This document shows, piece after piece, positions 27,946 through 38,152 of a stretch of 64,000 nucleotides of DNA. A program made the translations under genes and the position numbers. Every line of letters begins with the position of its first letter. Position 1 is the first letter of the stretch. The stretch lies in the NCBI GenBank assembly GCA_900472675.1, contig UCJA01000012.1:1-64000 (forward strand). Direction: 5' to 3'. This stretch comes from Hyphomicrobiales bacterium. Lineage in GTDB: Bacteria > Pseudomonadota > Alphaproteobacteria > Rhizobiales > Rhizobiaceae. The notes beneath the pieces were generated by a model, which saw only the letters and a program-made list of their open reading frames with translations, did not search any database and was not told where the DNA came from.

Positions 27946-28917
27946 TCAAAGGGCCCACATATCTGCAAGCGTGGCCCGCACGGCCGTGTCGAGCGGCGTC
28001 GAGGGCTCTTCCCCCAGGAAGGCGACAAGCCTGTCATTGCTCATCCTGAGGGGCACCGCCCACAGGTAGCGCATCTCCTTCAGTTCTTCGAACAGGCGCA
28101 CGAAAGGAGCAGCGAAGGGCACGATCCACCACGGAAATGTCCGCACCGTCAGCTTGCGCCCAGTGACCCGCGACACCGCCTCGATCATCTGACTGCCATC
28201 CGCGTCCCAGACGCCTCGCATCTGGAAGCAGGCAAAGTCCGGCAGTTGGGCGCGGCGGTCGAGCAGCCGCATCATGGTTTCCGCGACATCCGGCAGATAG
28301 GCCCATTGATGCCCGGTGCCACGAGTGTTGGGACGCGTGATCGCCGTCACCGGCTTGCCTTGTGTCACCATGCCCTGATTGAACCAACTGCTACCGGCTC
28401 TCGGACCGAAGAAGTCGCCTGCCCGCACGATCAGCACCGCTACTCCCTCTTCCGACGCCGCATGCAAGCGGCGCTCCATCTCCACCCTTATCGCACCCTT
28501 GCGCGTTGAGGGATGCTGCGGACTGTCCTCCGACAGCAGCGGAAAAGCATCTGGCCCGTAGTTGTAGACGGTGCCTGGCAGCAGGATCCGCGCACCGACC
28601 CGGCGGGCAGCCGCAATCGTATTGTCGAGCATCGGCAGCACCAGCCGGTCCCAGTCGCGGTAGCCGGGAGGATTGACCGCATGGACAATCACCTCGACGC
28701 CATCCGCCGCGACCGACACGTCGTCTGCATTCATCGCATCGCCCTGGATCCATTCCAGGCGCGGTTCGCTCGAAGCCGCCTCATCCGCCTTGCGGCTGAG
28801 CCCCCGCACCGTCCAGCCGCGGTCCAGAAGCGCCCGCGCCGCGTGGCCGCCAATCCCGCCTGTTGCCCCGAGCACCAGTGCTACGCGACCCGTCTGTTTT
28901 GTCTCTACCGTCATCAT
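27946..28917 (-). CDS. NAD(P)-dependent epimerase/dehydratase-type SDR
   Basis: A 323-residue extended short-chain dehydrogenase. The Rossmann motif LGATGGIGGHAARALL is at the N-terminus, and the tyrosine-containing LPGTVYNYGPDAFPL corresponds to the catalytic region. The following RVEMERRL lacks a clear YxxxK, so activity is uncertain. GAAGGATCTG precedes the two stacked ATG codons at 28917. A divergent LysR gene starts 92 bp away and probably regulates it. The substrate is unknown. Confidence 0.82.
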   Translation of the reverse strand: MMTVETKQTGRVALVLGATGGIGGHAARALLDRGWTVRGLSRKADEAASSEPRLEWIQGDAMNADDVSVAADGVEVIVHAVNPPGYRDWDRLVLPMLDNTIAAARRVGARILLPGTVYNYGPDAFPLLSEDSPQHPSTRKGAIRVEMERRLHAASEEGVAVLIVRAGDFFGPRAGSSWFNQGMVTQGKPVTAITRPNTRGTGHQWAYLPDVAETMMRLLDRRAQLPDFACFQMRGVWDADGSQMIEAVSRVTGRKLTVRTFPWWIVPFAAPFVRLFEELKEMRYLWAVPLRMSNDRLVAFLGEEPSTPLDTAVRATLADMWAL

Positions 28918-29009
28918 CAGATCCTTCGTAATTCTCGTTCGATGACTGGAGTATGCAACGGCGACAGAGTATACGGAATTCGCTGTTTATCTGGGCAGGC
29001 TATTCAAAA

Positions 29010-29918
29010 ATGAATGACGTGAGCTGGGACTTCTACCGGACGTTTCTCGCCGTGCTGCGATCGGGCTCGCTGTCGGCTGCCGCGCGCGATCTCGGCCTGA
29101 CCCAGCCGACCGTCGGTCGCCATATGGATGCGCTGGAGGCGGCAATCGGGCAGCCGCTGTTCACCCGCTCTCAGCAGGGTCTGCTGCCGACCGAAGCTGC
29201 CCGTGCCCTTCAGCCCTATGTCTTGAACCTGGCGGCGACCACGGCCGCCATGCAGCGGCTGGCCTCGGGCGAGCTTGGCGCTGTCTCCGGAACGGTGCGC
29301 ATCGGAGCAAGCGACGTGATCGGAGTAGAGGTCCTACCGCCGATCCTCGCTGCCCTGCAGGAGGCCCACCCGGGCCTTGAGATCGAGCTGTCGCTGTCGG
29401 ACGATCTAGAGGATCTTCTGCACCGGGAAGTCGATATTGCAGTCCGCATGACGCAGCCCAAACAGGAGGCGCTGCTGGCGAAGCGCATCGGTGTGCTACC
29501 GCTCGGCCTCTATGCCCACAGCCGCTACCTGAAGCGGCACGGAGCGCCGGAATCGCTGGAGGAGCTGACAAATCACCGGCTGATTGGCTTTGACCGGCAG
29601 ACCGCCTATGTGCGGACTGCAGCCGACCGCATCCAAGCGCTCGCACCCGGCTTTCCCAGCCTAGACCAGATCCGCTGGAGCTACCGCGCCGACAGCAATC
29701 TCGCCCAGCTGGCAGCCATCCGCGCCGGTGCCGGGATTGGCATATGCCAGGTAGGCATTGCCGCAAACGATCAAGAGCTCCGGCGCCTGCTGCCGGAGCT
29801 CTTCGAGTTTCCGTTGGAAACCTGGATTGCCATGCATGAGGATCTGAAATCCTCACCGCGCTGGCGGGTCACCTTCGATGCGCTGGTGGCAGGACTGCTG
29901 TCCTACGCGCGCGGCTGA
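29010..29918 (+). CDS. LysR-family regulator divergent from the SDR gene
   Basis: A 302-residue LysR-type regulator. The helix-turn-helix is SLSAAARDLGLTQPTVGRHMDAL and the effector domain starts near residue 90. The ATG at 29010 gives the standard N-terminus. The divergent layout with the SDR dehydrogenase is the classical LysR arrangement, so its most likely target is that gene. The inducer is unknown. The intergenic region has GAATTC-centred inverted sequence but no operator I would name. Confidence 0.88.
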   Translation: MNDVSWDFYRTFLAVLRSGSLSAAARDLGLTQPTVGRHMDALEAAIGQPLFTRSQQGLLPTEAARALQPYVLNLAATTAAMQRLASGELGAVSGTVRIGASDVIGVEVLPPILAALQEAHPGLEIELSLSDDLEDLLHREVDIAVRMTQPKQEALLAKRIGVLPLGLYAHSRYLKRHGAPESLEELTNHRLIGFDRQTAYVRTAADRIQALAPGFPSLDQIRWSYRADSNLAQLAAIRAGAGIGICQVGIAANDQELRRLLPELFEFPLETWIAMHEDLKSSPRWRVTFDALVAGLLSYARG

Positions 29919-29925
29919 CCGCCGT

Positions 29926-30186
29926 TCAGCGGGCCTTTTCGGCCTCGTCGTCTTCCACGTCGGCTTCCGGACGATCGCCGCCATCGCTGTACTCGGTATG
30001 CCATTCGCCCTTGGCGTCCTGCCAGCTGATCTCTTCGGCTTCGCCACCGACCTGCTGTTCCGCAGCCACCCGCCGAGCGGCGTGCAGGGCATCGTCGTGA
30101 CTAGGAAAGCTTTCGGAGAACACGTCGCCGAGGCGATAGGCCCAGCCGCCGTCATGCGGCACAATCTTGTAAACGACCTTGGTCAT
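29926..30186 (-). CDS. DUF2188 domain protein
   Basis: An 86-residue soluble protein starting MTKVVYKIVPHDGGWAYRLG, followed by the DUF2188 core FPSHDDALHAARRVAAEQQ and a very acidic tail (EADVEDDEAEKAR). This small family has no known function; members are often induced in stress or stationary phase. AGGAGGGACT before the ATG at 30186 is a near-perfect ribosome-binding site, implying high expression. It is a single gene, convergent with the LysR regulator (7 bp between stops). Confidence 0.85.
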   Translation of the reverse strand: MTKVVYKIVPHDGGWAYRLGDVFSESFPSHDDALHAARRVAAEQQVGGEAEEISWQDAKGEWHTEYSDGGDRPEADVEDDEAEKAR

Positions 30187-30401
30187 AGTCCCTCCTGGTG
30201 TTTTGCATGCCACAGGGTAATCTCGGTTGTTATTCCCGTGGCAGCGGATCGGAAACGCAGGAAGGCCGCCATGGGGTCCCGGGCAATCCTGAAATAATGT
30301 CACCAAAGCCAGGGAGGCGCAAACCGGCAGGATCGTCCGGCCGCTTCCTTGATGACTGCAGCAGCCGCGTTAGATAGGGCAAACCCAAACAGGAGCCGCC
30401 G

Positions 30402-31520
30402 GTGCCTTTGTCATCCTTGATCAAGCAGGAAGCTTTTCTTTTCGTCGCCCTGGCCATGGCGGTCGCCGGTTATTTCTTCGAGCACACCATCGTCGAGGGT
30501 GGTCGGATCGTCGCCATCGGCGGTGCGGTCGTCTTCATCGGCGTCATCGTGCTCGCCTCCACGCGCGTTGCCCATCATGCGGAAGTGCTGGCCCACAAGG
30601 TCGGCGATCCCTACGGCACGATGATCCTCACCCTGTCGGCCGTCGCCGTAGAGGTGCTGATCCTCGCCATCATGATGAGCAGCGCGAGCTCGCCGACGCT
30701 CGTGCGCGACACGATCTATTCTGCCGTCATGCTGGATATCAACGGCATCATCGGTCTTGCGGCGCTCCTGGGTGGCCTGCGGCACGGCGAGCAACCCTAT
30801 AATGATGATTCAAGCCGCACCTACAGCGTGATGATCCTGACGGCCATGGGCATCTCCATGATCGTCCCGGAATTCGTGCCCGCCGAAAGCTGGCACTGGT
30901 ATTCGGCCTATACCATCGTCGCCATGATCGCCCTCTATGGCGTCTTCCTGAAAATGCAGGTCGGCCCGCACAGCTACTTCTTCAGCTACACCTATCCGCG
31001 CGCCAAGGTGCCAGGCACCGCAACACCCGGAGCCGCACCGCCGGCCGAGCAGGAAGCCCAGCAGGACTCCGCCAAGGTCTCCATCGCCATCATCCTCGTC
31101 GGCGTCCTCATCATCGGCTTCCTGGCCGAATTCATGTCCGTCTTCCTCAACACCGGCCTTGAAGGCACCAATGCCCCGCCGGCCCTGATGGCAGTGATAG
31201 TCGCGGCCATTTCCGCCGCCCCGGAAATCCTGACGGCCATGCGGGCCGCCCTGCGCAACCGCATGCAGTCGGTCGTCAACATCGCCATGGGCGCCTCCCT
31301 GTCGACCGTTATTCTCACCGTTCCGGTGATGGAGGGGATTGCGCTCTACACCGGTCAGCCGTTTATTATGGCCATGAGCCCCGTCCAGACGGTCATGGTC
31401 ACGATCACGCTGATCGCGGCCGCGATCAACCTCAACGACGGGCAGACCAACGCGATCGAGGGCATGACCCACTTCGTGCTGTTCGCCACCTTCGTCATGC
31501 TGACCGCCATCGGTCTTTAA
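30402..31520 (+). CDS. chaA: calcium/proton antiporter, ChaA type
   Basis: A 372-residue integral membrane exchanger of the CaCA superfamily. Both alpha repeats with acidic ion-binding residues are visible: PYGTMILTLSAVAVEVLILA near residue 70 and SAAPEILTAMRAALRNRMQ near residue 270. A cytoplasmic loop of Ala/Pro/Glu (about residues 200-225) joins two five-helix bundles. It should export Ca2+ (and perhaps Na+ or K+) in exchange for protons, aiding alkaline and salt tolerance. The start is GTG 30402 with CAGGAG upstream. It stands alone. Confidence 0.9.
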   Translation: MPLSSLIKQEAFLFVALAMAVAGYFFEHTIVEGGRIVAIGGAVVFIGVIVLASTRVAHHAEVLAHKVGDPYGTMILTLSAVAVEVLILAIMMSSASSPTLVRDTIYSAVMLDINGIIGLAALLGGLRHGEQPYNDDSSRTYSVMILTAMGISMIVPEFVPAESWHWYSAYTIVAMIALYGVFLKMQVGPHSYFFSYTYPRAKVPGTATPGAAPPAEQEAQQDSAKVSIAIILVGVLIIGFLAEFMSVFLNTGLEGTNAPPALMAVIVAAISAAPEILTAMRAALRNRMQSVVNIAMGASLSTVILTVPVMEGIALYTGQPFIMAMSPVQTVMVTITLIAAAINLNDGQTNAIEGMTHFVLFATFVMLTAIGL

Positions 31521-31693
31521 TACAAGCATTCAGTGATTTAGCATAGCCTGCGGATTCTTTGCCTGACCTTGCGCGCTGTCCCTCCGATCTAAAGAAACGA
31601 CGGAAACAGCCACACTGAGCCGATGCAACGGGAACACATGAATCGCTTGTGTGTTTCTGGAGCGTCACATCAACAACAAGAGAGGAAACTGCG

Positions 31694-32158
31694 ATGGGTA
31701 TTTTCGACAAGATCAAGGACGCTATCTTCGGTCACGCGGCAAATGCAGCGCCCATGCCGGGTACGGCTGCCGGCCAGCCTTCGGCATCGGCGCCGGTGAG
31801 CCCGACGCAGGCATCGCCAGCCCCTGCAACACCTTCGGCTACCCCAGCCTCTGCCGCCCCGTCCGCAGGGTCGACTGCCGCCGGATCGACGGCTTCTGCG
31901 CCGGTCGATATCGTACCGATCCTGGACGCGGCCGTGAAGAAGAACGGCCAGCACCTGAACTGGCGCACGTCGATCGTCGACCTGATGAAGTCCCTCGATC
32001 TCGACTCCAGCCTGGAATCCCGCAAGGAGCTTGCCAAGGAACTGCACTACACGGGCGACACCGGTGATTCCGCAACCATGAACATGTGGCTGCACAAGGC
32101 GCTGATGAAGAAGCTTTCCGAAAACGGCGGCAAGGTTCCGGCCGATCTCGCAGACTGA
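31694..32158 (+). CDS. DUF3597 domain protein
   Basis: A 154-residue protein with a short start (MGIFDKIKDAIFGHAA), an Ala/Pro/Ser-rich flexible linker (about residues 18-70) and a compact helical DUF3597 domain (VDIVPILDAAVKKNGQHLNW and LAKELHYTGDTGDSATMNMW). The domain is widespread in alphaproteobacteria, with no known function; it resembles LysM-linked stress proteins of similar size. The ATG at 31694 follows AGAGGAAACTGCG. It is monocistronic, with a terminator downstream. Confidence 0.88.
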   Translation: MGIFDKIKDAIFGHAANAAPMPGTAAGQPSASAPVSPTQASPAPATPSATPASAAPSAGSTAAGSTASAPVDIVPILDAAVKKNGQHLNWRTSIVDLMKSLDLDSSLESRKELAKELHYTGDTGDSATMNMWLHKALMKKLSENGGKVPADLAD

Positions 32159-32202
32159 TGCCATCGTGGCGGGCTGATACCCGTCGCATCTTCAGCACCA
32201 CG

Positions 32203-32240
32203 ACAGGGCTCGCCTCGCTTGGCGGGCCCTGTTTCGTTTG
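32203..32240 (+). terminator. terminator after the DUF3597 gene
   Basis: ACAGGGCTCGCC (32203-32214) and GGCGGGCCCTGT (32221-32232) pair with one G-T, followed by TTCGTTT. Confidence 0.75.
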
Positions 32241-32382
32241 GCCGACCATAAGCCGGCGATAAAGTATTCTTGAACACTGCGTGTAGGGAGGATCGGCAAG
32301 CGCGCACTAGATGGAGTGATCAGCAACCTTTGCTGATGGTCGGGCACGGGCCCGACGATAAAACCATTTGGGAGAGACAAAG

Positions 32383-33648
32383 ATGAAGCGCCTGCCCCTC
32401 CTCCTCGCCGCCTCGTTCCTCAGCACCACGATATGGGGCGCAGCCGCCAGCGCCCAGATGGAAGGCCTTCCGCCAGCCACCGGTGCCGAAGGCGTGGCGC
32501 CCGGCAAGCCTGCCGAAACCCAGCTGCCGAACGCCCGCGACCAGAAGCCCGCCGTTGCCGGCCAGACCCGGGCACCCCAGCCGGCAAGCATGCCGAAGAT
32601 CGTAAGCCAGGTGGTGGCGAAAGACCTGCCGCATCTGTGGGCCATGGAATTCCTGCCGGACGGCCGCATGCTGGTGACGGCGAAGAAGGGCGACATGCAC
32701 ATCATCTCCAAGGATGCCAAGGCAGGCGCGGCCATCGAAGGCGTGCCGGAAGTAGCGTCCAGCGGCCAGGGCGGTCTGCTCGATGTGGCGCTTGCACCTG
32801 ACTACGAGACCTCCGGTCGCATCTTCTTCTCGTTTTCCGAAGATCGAGAGGATGGCAACGGCACCTCCGTCGCCTCCGCCAAGCTGGTGCCAAGCGATGA
32901 CGGCAGCGGCAAACTGGAAGACATGAAGGTGATCTTCCGCCAGATGCCAAGCTATGACGGCAACAAGCATTTCGGCTCCCGCCTCGCCTTTGGAGGCAAC
33001 GGCGAACTCTACGTCACTGTCGGCGAGCGCTCCGACAACGAACCGCGCGTGCAGGCGCAGGACCTCGACAGCGGGCTGGGCAAGGTGTTCCGGATCACGC
33101 AGGACGGCAAGGCGCTGCCGGACAACCCCTTCGTTGGCCAGGACAAAGCGCTGCCGGAAATCTGGTCTCTCGGCCATCGCAATGTGCAGTCTTCGACGGT
33201 GGATGCGCAGGGACGCTTCTGGCTCGTGGAGCATGGACCTCGCGGCGGCGACGAGTTGAACCGCCCGGAAGCGGGCAAGAACTACGGCTGGCCGGAGGTC
33301 ACCTACGGCGTCGAATACAGCGGTGCTGCCGTCGGCAAGGGCATCACGCAGATGGCCGAGACGGAACAGCCGGTCTACTACTGGGATCCGGTCATCGCAC
33401 CGTCCGGCATGGCCTATTATGATGGCGATGCCATCCCGGAATGGAAGGGCGCCTTCCTGGTCGGCGGACTGGTCAGCCAGGGCGTCGTCGTGCTGCACAT
33501 GGACGGCGACCGGGTGAAGCATGAGGAACGCATCCCGCTGGAAGCGCGCATCCGCGACGTAAAGGTCGGACCCGACGGTGCGGTCTATGCCGTGACGGAA
33601 CAGCGCGGCGGCGGGACTTCGACAATCCTTAAGCTCACCAAGACCTGA
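32383..33648 (+). CDS. periplasmic PQQ-dependent aldose dehydrogenase (YliI-like)
   Basis: A 421-residue soluble sugar dehydrogenase of the six-bladed propeller family, which oxidises aldoses in the periplasm with PQQ. A signal peptide (MKRLPLLLAASFLSTTIWGAAASA) is followed by a Pro-rich linker. Propeller landmarks are LAFGGNGELYVTVGER, SLGHRNVQ, HGPRGGDELNR and NYGWPEVTYG, the His/Arg pieces contributing to PQQ and Ca2+ binding. GGGAGAG precedes the ATG at 32383. Whether the cell makes PQQ cannot be judged from this window. Confidence 0.9.
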   Translation: MKRLPLLLAASFLSTTIWGAAASAQMEGLPPATGAEGVAPGKPAETQLPNARDQKPAVAGQTRAPQPASMPKIVSQVVAKDLPHLWAMEFLPDGRMLVTAKKGDMHIISKDAKAGAAIEGVPEVASSGQGGLLDVALAPDYETSGRIFFSFSEDREDGNGTSVASAKLVPSDDGSGKLEDMKVIFRQMPSYDGNKHFGSRLAFGGNGELYVTVGERSDNEPRVQAQDLDSGLGKVFRITQDGKALPDNPFVGQDKALPEIWSLGHRNVQSSTVDAQGRFWLVEHGPRGGDELNRPEAGKNYGWPEVTYGVEYSGAAVGKGITQMAETEQPVYYWDPVIAPSGMAYYDGDAIPEWKGAFLVGGLVSQGVVVLHMDGDRVKHEERIPLEARIRDVKVGPDGAVYAVTEQRGGGTSTILKLTKT

Positions 33649-33680
33649 GGCGGCGCCTCCCGACCGAGATAGACCACCCG

Positions 33681-34070
33681 CTAGAACCGAAAGGCCAGCG
33701 GGTGGTCAATCAGCGCCCGATCGATCGTTACCAGCTGGAGACCTTCCACCTGCGCCTGCGCCAGCAGCAGCCGATCGAACGGATCACGCGTTGGCGGTTC
33801 GGGCAAAACGAGTGTAATTACATGGGGAACGTCGACGCGCAGGATAGTGAGTCTTCCACCCTCAAGAATGCTTTGCATTCGCTCAAGCGGCACTCCCGGA
33901 TCAAGCTTACCGAGCCGCGATTTGATCGCGATCTCCCAGAGGCTGGCGACACTGACAAAGCCGGAGAAAGATGCTGAGCCAAGTAGCCCGTGTACGACAG
34001 GGAACTGCCGCTGAAGTCTGTCGCGCAACACCGAGATGACCACGTGGGTGTCGAGCAGGCAGCTGACCAT
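33681..34070 (-). CDS. PIN-domain toxin (VapC-like)
   Basis: A 129-residue PIN-fold ribonuclease. The first acidic residue is in SCLLDTHVVISVL, the second in ASLWEIAIKSRLGKL and the third in TRDPFDRLLLAQAQ, with a fourth Asp in VTIDRAL, so the active-site quartet looks complete. It is coupled to the antitoxin gene upstream by a 1-bp overlap (TGATG). Typical VapC toxins cleave initiator tRNA or rRNA; the target here is unknown. Confidence 0.9.
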   Translation of the reverse strand: MVSCLLDTHVVISVLRDRLQRQFPVVHGLLGSASFSGFVSVASLWEIAIKSRLGKLDPGVPLERMQSILEGGRLTILRVDVPHVITLVLPEPPTRDPFDRLLLAQAQVEGLQLVTIDRALIDHPLAFRF

Positions 34071-34342
34071 CAGGGTAGCGGCCGCAGCAGAAAGTCCTCA
34101 GGCAGAGGATCGTCGAAATCATCCGCTATGTAGGGAAAGGGATCCGTCACGCCGAGCGCGCGCAGATCGGCCTGCATTGCCTCAAAATCGACGCCACCCT
34201 TGCGGGGCGTTGCGTCCGCACGCGGCACAATATCAAACACCGGCTTGCCGTCACGGGTAACAGTCACGGTCTCGCCTTTCTCGACATCTTGGGCGAGTTC
34301 GTCAAAACGATCCTGAGCTTCGCGAATGGAGACGGTTTTCAT
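34070..34342 (-). CDS. Phd/YefM-type antitoxin
   Basis: A 90-residue protein. Its N-terminus (KTVSIREAQDRFDELAQDVEKGE) is the Phd/YefM DNA-binding fold and its acidic C-terminus (ADDFDDPLPEDFL) would wrap around and neutralise the PIN toxin. It lies first in the operon, as antitoxins usually do, and probably represses its own promoter. Confidence 0.9.
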   Translation of the reverse strand: MKTVSIREAQDRFDELAQDVEKGETVTVTRDGKPVFDIVPRADATPRKGGVDFEAMQADLRALGVTDPFPYIADDFDDPLPEDFLLRPLP

Positions 34343-34393
34343 CCTGAAAATCTACGCCTGGGGCTTGATATCGTCAACAAGCACCCGCAACGG

Positions 34394-34422
34394 AAAAGGG
34401 CCCGCCATCACTGGCGAGCCCT
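34394..34422 (-). terminator. terminator of aatA
   Basis: On the minus strand AGGGCTCGCCA and TGGCGGGCCCT form a stem followed by TTTT, 26 bp beyond the aatA stop codon. Confidence 0.75.
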
Positions 34423-34447
34423 CCAATAAAATGCCGATAAGCCGAGC

Positions 34448-36169
<1,722 letters not shown>

Positions 36170-36385
36170 ATGGCCGAGACTGGTACTGTAAAATTCTTTA
36201 ATACCGACAAAGGCTTCGGCTTCATCAAGCCAGACAATGGCGGCGCCGATATCTTCGTCCACATCTCTGCCGTACAGGCATCTGGCCTGTCCGGACTGAC
36301 GGAAAATCAAAAGGTAAGCTTCGACACGGAACCCGATCGTCGCGGGAAAGGCCCCAAGGCCGTCAACCTGCAGATCGCTGGATAA
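36170..36385 (+). CDS. CspA-family cold-shock protein
   Basis: A 71-residue single cold-shock domain. RNP1 is KGFGFIKP and RNP2 is DIFVHIS. It binds single-stranded RNA and DNA and melts RNA structure at low temperature. It starts MAETGTVKFFNTDKG, with AAGGA before the ATG. The genome probably has several paralogues, so I give no number. It is monocistronic with a strong terminator. Confidence 0.95.
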   Translation: MAETGTVKFFNTDKGFGFIKPDNGGADIFVHISAVQASGLSGLTENQKVSFDTEPDRRGKGPKAVNLQIAG

Positions 36386-36416
36386 GCCTCTCGCAGGCGG
36401 ATTTCTCGAGTTGAGG

Positions 36417-36441
36417 CCCGGCAGCAATGCCGGGTTTTTTT
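36417..36441 (+). terminator. terminator of the cold-shock gene
   Basis: CCCGGCA / TGCCGGG with a GCAA tetraloop and seven T. A textbook intrinsic terminator 32 bp past the stop codon. Confidence 0.9.
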
Positions 36442-36446
36442 ATACC

Positions 36447-37094
36447 CTACAGGCCCTTCAGGAAAGGGTTGTTCCGGCGCTCGTCGCCAATACGGCTGCC
36501 GGGACCGTGCCCGCAGATAAAACCCATCTCGTCTCCGAGCGGCAGCACCTTGTCGCGAATGGAAGCAAGCAGCGTGGCGTGGTCACCGCCCGGCAGGTCG
36601 GTGCGGCCGATCGAGCTGTTAAACAGCACGTCGCCCAGATGCGCGAAGGCCTGCTCGCGGTTCACGTAGATCACGTGGCCGGGTGCATGGCCGGGGCAAT
36701 GGAAAATTTCGAAGACATGGTTGCCAAAACTGACCGTGTCGCCCTCGTTCAGCCAGCGGTCGGGGACAACGTTGCGCACGGCCATCTCGACGCCGAAGCG
36801 CTTGGCCTGCAGCTCGAGGTTTTCAAGGAGCGGGCGATCCGCCTCATGTGGGCCGATGACGGGAATATGGAGGACTTCGCGAAGTTCGTCGGCGCCGCCG
36901 GCGTGGTCGATATGGCCGTGGGTGAGCCAGATCTCCTTCAGCGTCAGCCCGTTCTCTTGCACGACCTGTACGATGGTCGCCACGTCCCCGCCCGGGTCGA
37001 CGACAACACCTTCCTTGCTCTCCCCGTCAAAGAGGATCGTGCAATTCTGCTGGAAGGGGGTAACGGGGATAATACCGGCCTGGATCTTGCCCAT
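36447..37094 (-). CDS. MBL-fold metallohydrolase (glyoxalase II-like)
   Basis: A 215-residue metallo-beta-lactamase-fold hydrolase. The zinc motif is THGHIDH near residue 58, further ligands are the His in CPGHAPGH near residue 133 and the Asp in HLGDVLF near residue 153, and CGHGPGS supplies the last His. It lacks the C-terminal glutathione-binding domain of true GloB, so it belongs to the short YcbL-like branch. The ATG at 37094 is used. Its substrate, possibly a hydroxyacyl thioester, is unproven. Confidence 0.9.
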   Translation of the reverse strand: MGKIQAGIIPVTPFQQNCTILFDGESKEGVVVDPGGDVATIVQVVQENGLTLKEIWLTHGHIDHAGGADELREVLHIPVIGPHEADRPLLENLELQAKRFGVEMAVRNVVPDRWLNEGDTVSFGNHVFEIFHCPGHAPGHVIYVNREQAFAHLGDVLFNSSIGRTDLPGGDHATLLASIRDKVLPLGDEMGFICGHGPGSRIGDERRNNPFLKGL

Positions 37095-37166
37095 GGGTTC
37101 CTCGGCTTACTCAGATGGTCAAACCGGGTAGACGATCCGCTGCAAGCTTGCCAGTCAAAAAGCGGA

Positions 37167-37364
37167 TTAGTCGACCAGAGCAGCCGATGTGTAGCTGTCA
37201 CCAGCCGAGACCGGCGGTGCGAGCGATACCGTGGCGAGCAGGAAAGCGGAGACGGCGAGCTTCAGCGCAATGACCGTCACGAAGACCGGACGCAGCGGAT
37301 GAGCCGTGGTCTTTGTCGTTTCCATCTGGATAGCGGGGATGGCTGAATAGGTCTGGGCGATCAT
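37167..37364 (-). CDS. small single-span membrane protein
   Basis: A 65-residue open frame with its own ribosome-binding site (GGAGAGAATACA before the ATG at 37364). It has a short soluble start (MIAQTYSAIPAIQMETTK), one hydrophobic segment (PVFVTVIALKLAVSAFLLATVSLA) and a short polar tail. I do not recognise a family. It lies 72 bp upstream of the MBL hydrolase on the same strand and divergent from petP. The good start signal and membrane segment are the support. Confidence 0.55.
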   Translation of the reverse strand: MIAQTYSAIPAIQMETTKTTAHPLRPVFVTVIALKLAVSAFLLATVSLAPPVSAGDSYTSAALVD

Positions 37365-37620
37365 TGTATTCTCTCCGTCTGTCTCGTCGCAACAATGTGC
37401 GGTTGCGACAAAGGTTCCGCGGCCGATTGTATTTGATGCCAAAGACGTTGTTTGGGAGATACACAGTTTGATACAGGCGCGCAGGCGGCGTGATGGCACA
37501 CCGCCTGCGCAACAAATGCTGTTGATTGTTCAACCGGTTCGCGCTTTATCCCCATCTTCACGCTAAGCTTTGCCGCACCACGGCCCAGAAGGCCGGTGGC
37601 CGCAATGGGAGGAAACAGCA

Positions 37621-38151
37621 TTGTCGCCTGCATCGACGGGAAAAGCCGTCAAGAAGGTCCAGCCGCCCATGCCAGCGGTGGACGAAGCACGGATTGATTT
37701 CGAGACGATCGAACTCTTGTTCTTCGCCTACCGGGATTTCCTGTCCGATCCGGACGCCATTTTGGACAAGATCGACATGGGGCGCGCCCACCACCGCGTC
37801 GTCTATTTCGTCTGCCGGCAGCCGGGAATGATGGTGACCGACCTCCTCGATACGCTGCAGATCACCAAGCAGAGCCTGGCGCGCGTTCTCAAACAGCTGA
37901 TCGACATGGGCTACATTCGCCAGATGGCCGGCGCCAAGGATCGGCGGCAGCGGCGGCTTTACCCCACACTTGCGGGGCGGGAACTGGCGCTTGCCCTGTC
38001 GGAGCCGCAATCGCGGCGTATCGGCCGGGCAATGGAGGATTTCACGCCGGAGATGCGGCTTGCGGTCAAGCGCTTCCTGGAGCGGATGCGCGGACGCGAC
38101 ACCTCTCTTGCTGTGCCGGCCCATGACCTGAACGAGCGCGGGGATCTTTAA
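37621..38151 (+). CDS. petP: MarR-family regulator PetP
   Basis: A 176-residue winged helix-turn-helix protein (VTDLLDTLQITKQSLARVLKQLIDMGYI, then wing AKDRRQRRLYPTLAG). I chose the TTG at 37621 because GGGAGGAAACAGCA sits directly before it; the in-frame ATG 17 codons upstream has no such site. Directly upstream of an OmpR-type regulator (1 bp apart), it matches the petP-petR pair of Rhodobacter capsulatus, linked there to cytochrome bc1/c2 expression. Whether that role holds in rhizobia is not established. Confidence 0.85.
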   Translation: MSPASTGKAVKKVQPPMPAVDEARIDFETIELLFFAYRDFLSDPDAILDKIDMGRAHHRVVYFVCRQPGMMVTDLLDTLQITKQSLARVLKQLIDMGYIRQMAGAKDRRQRRLYPTLAGRELALALSEPQSRRIGRAMEDFTPEMRLAVKRFLERMRGRDTSLAVPAHDLNERGDL

Positions 38152-38152
38152 A

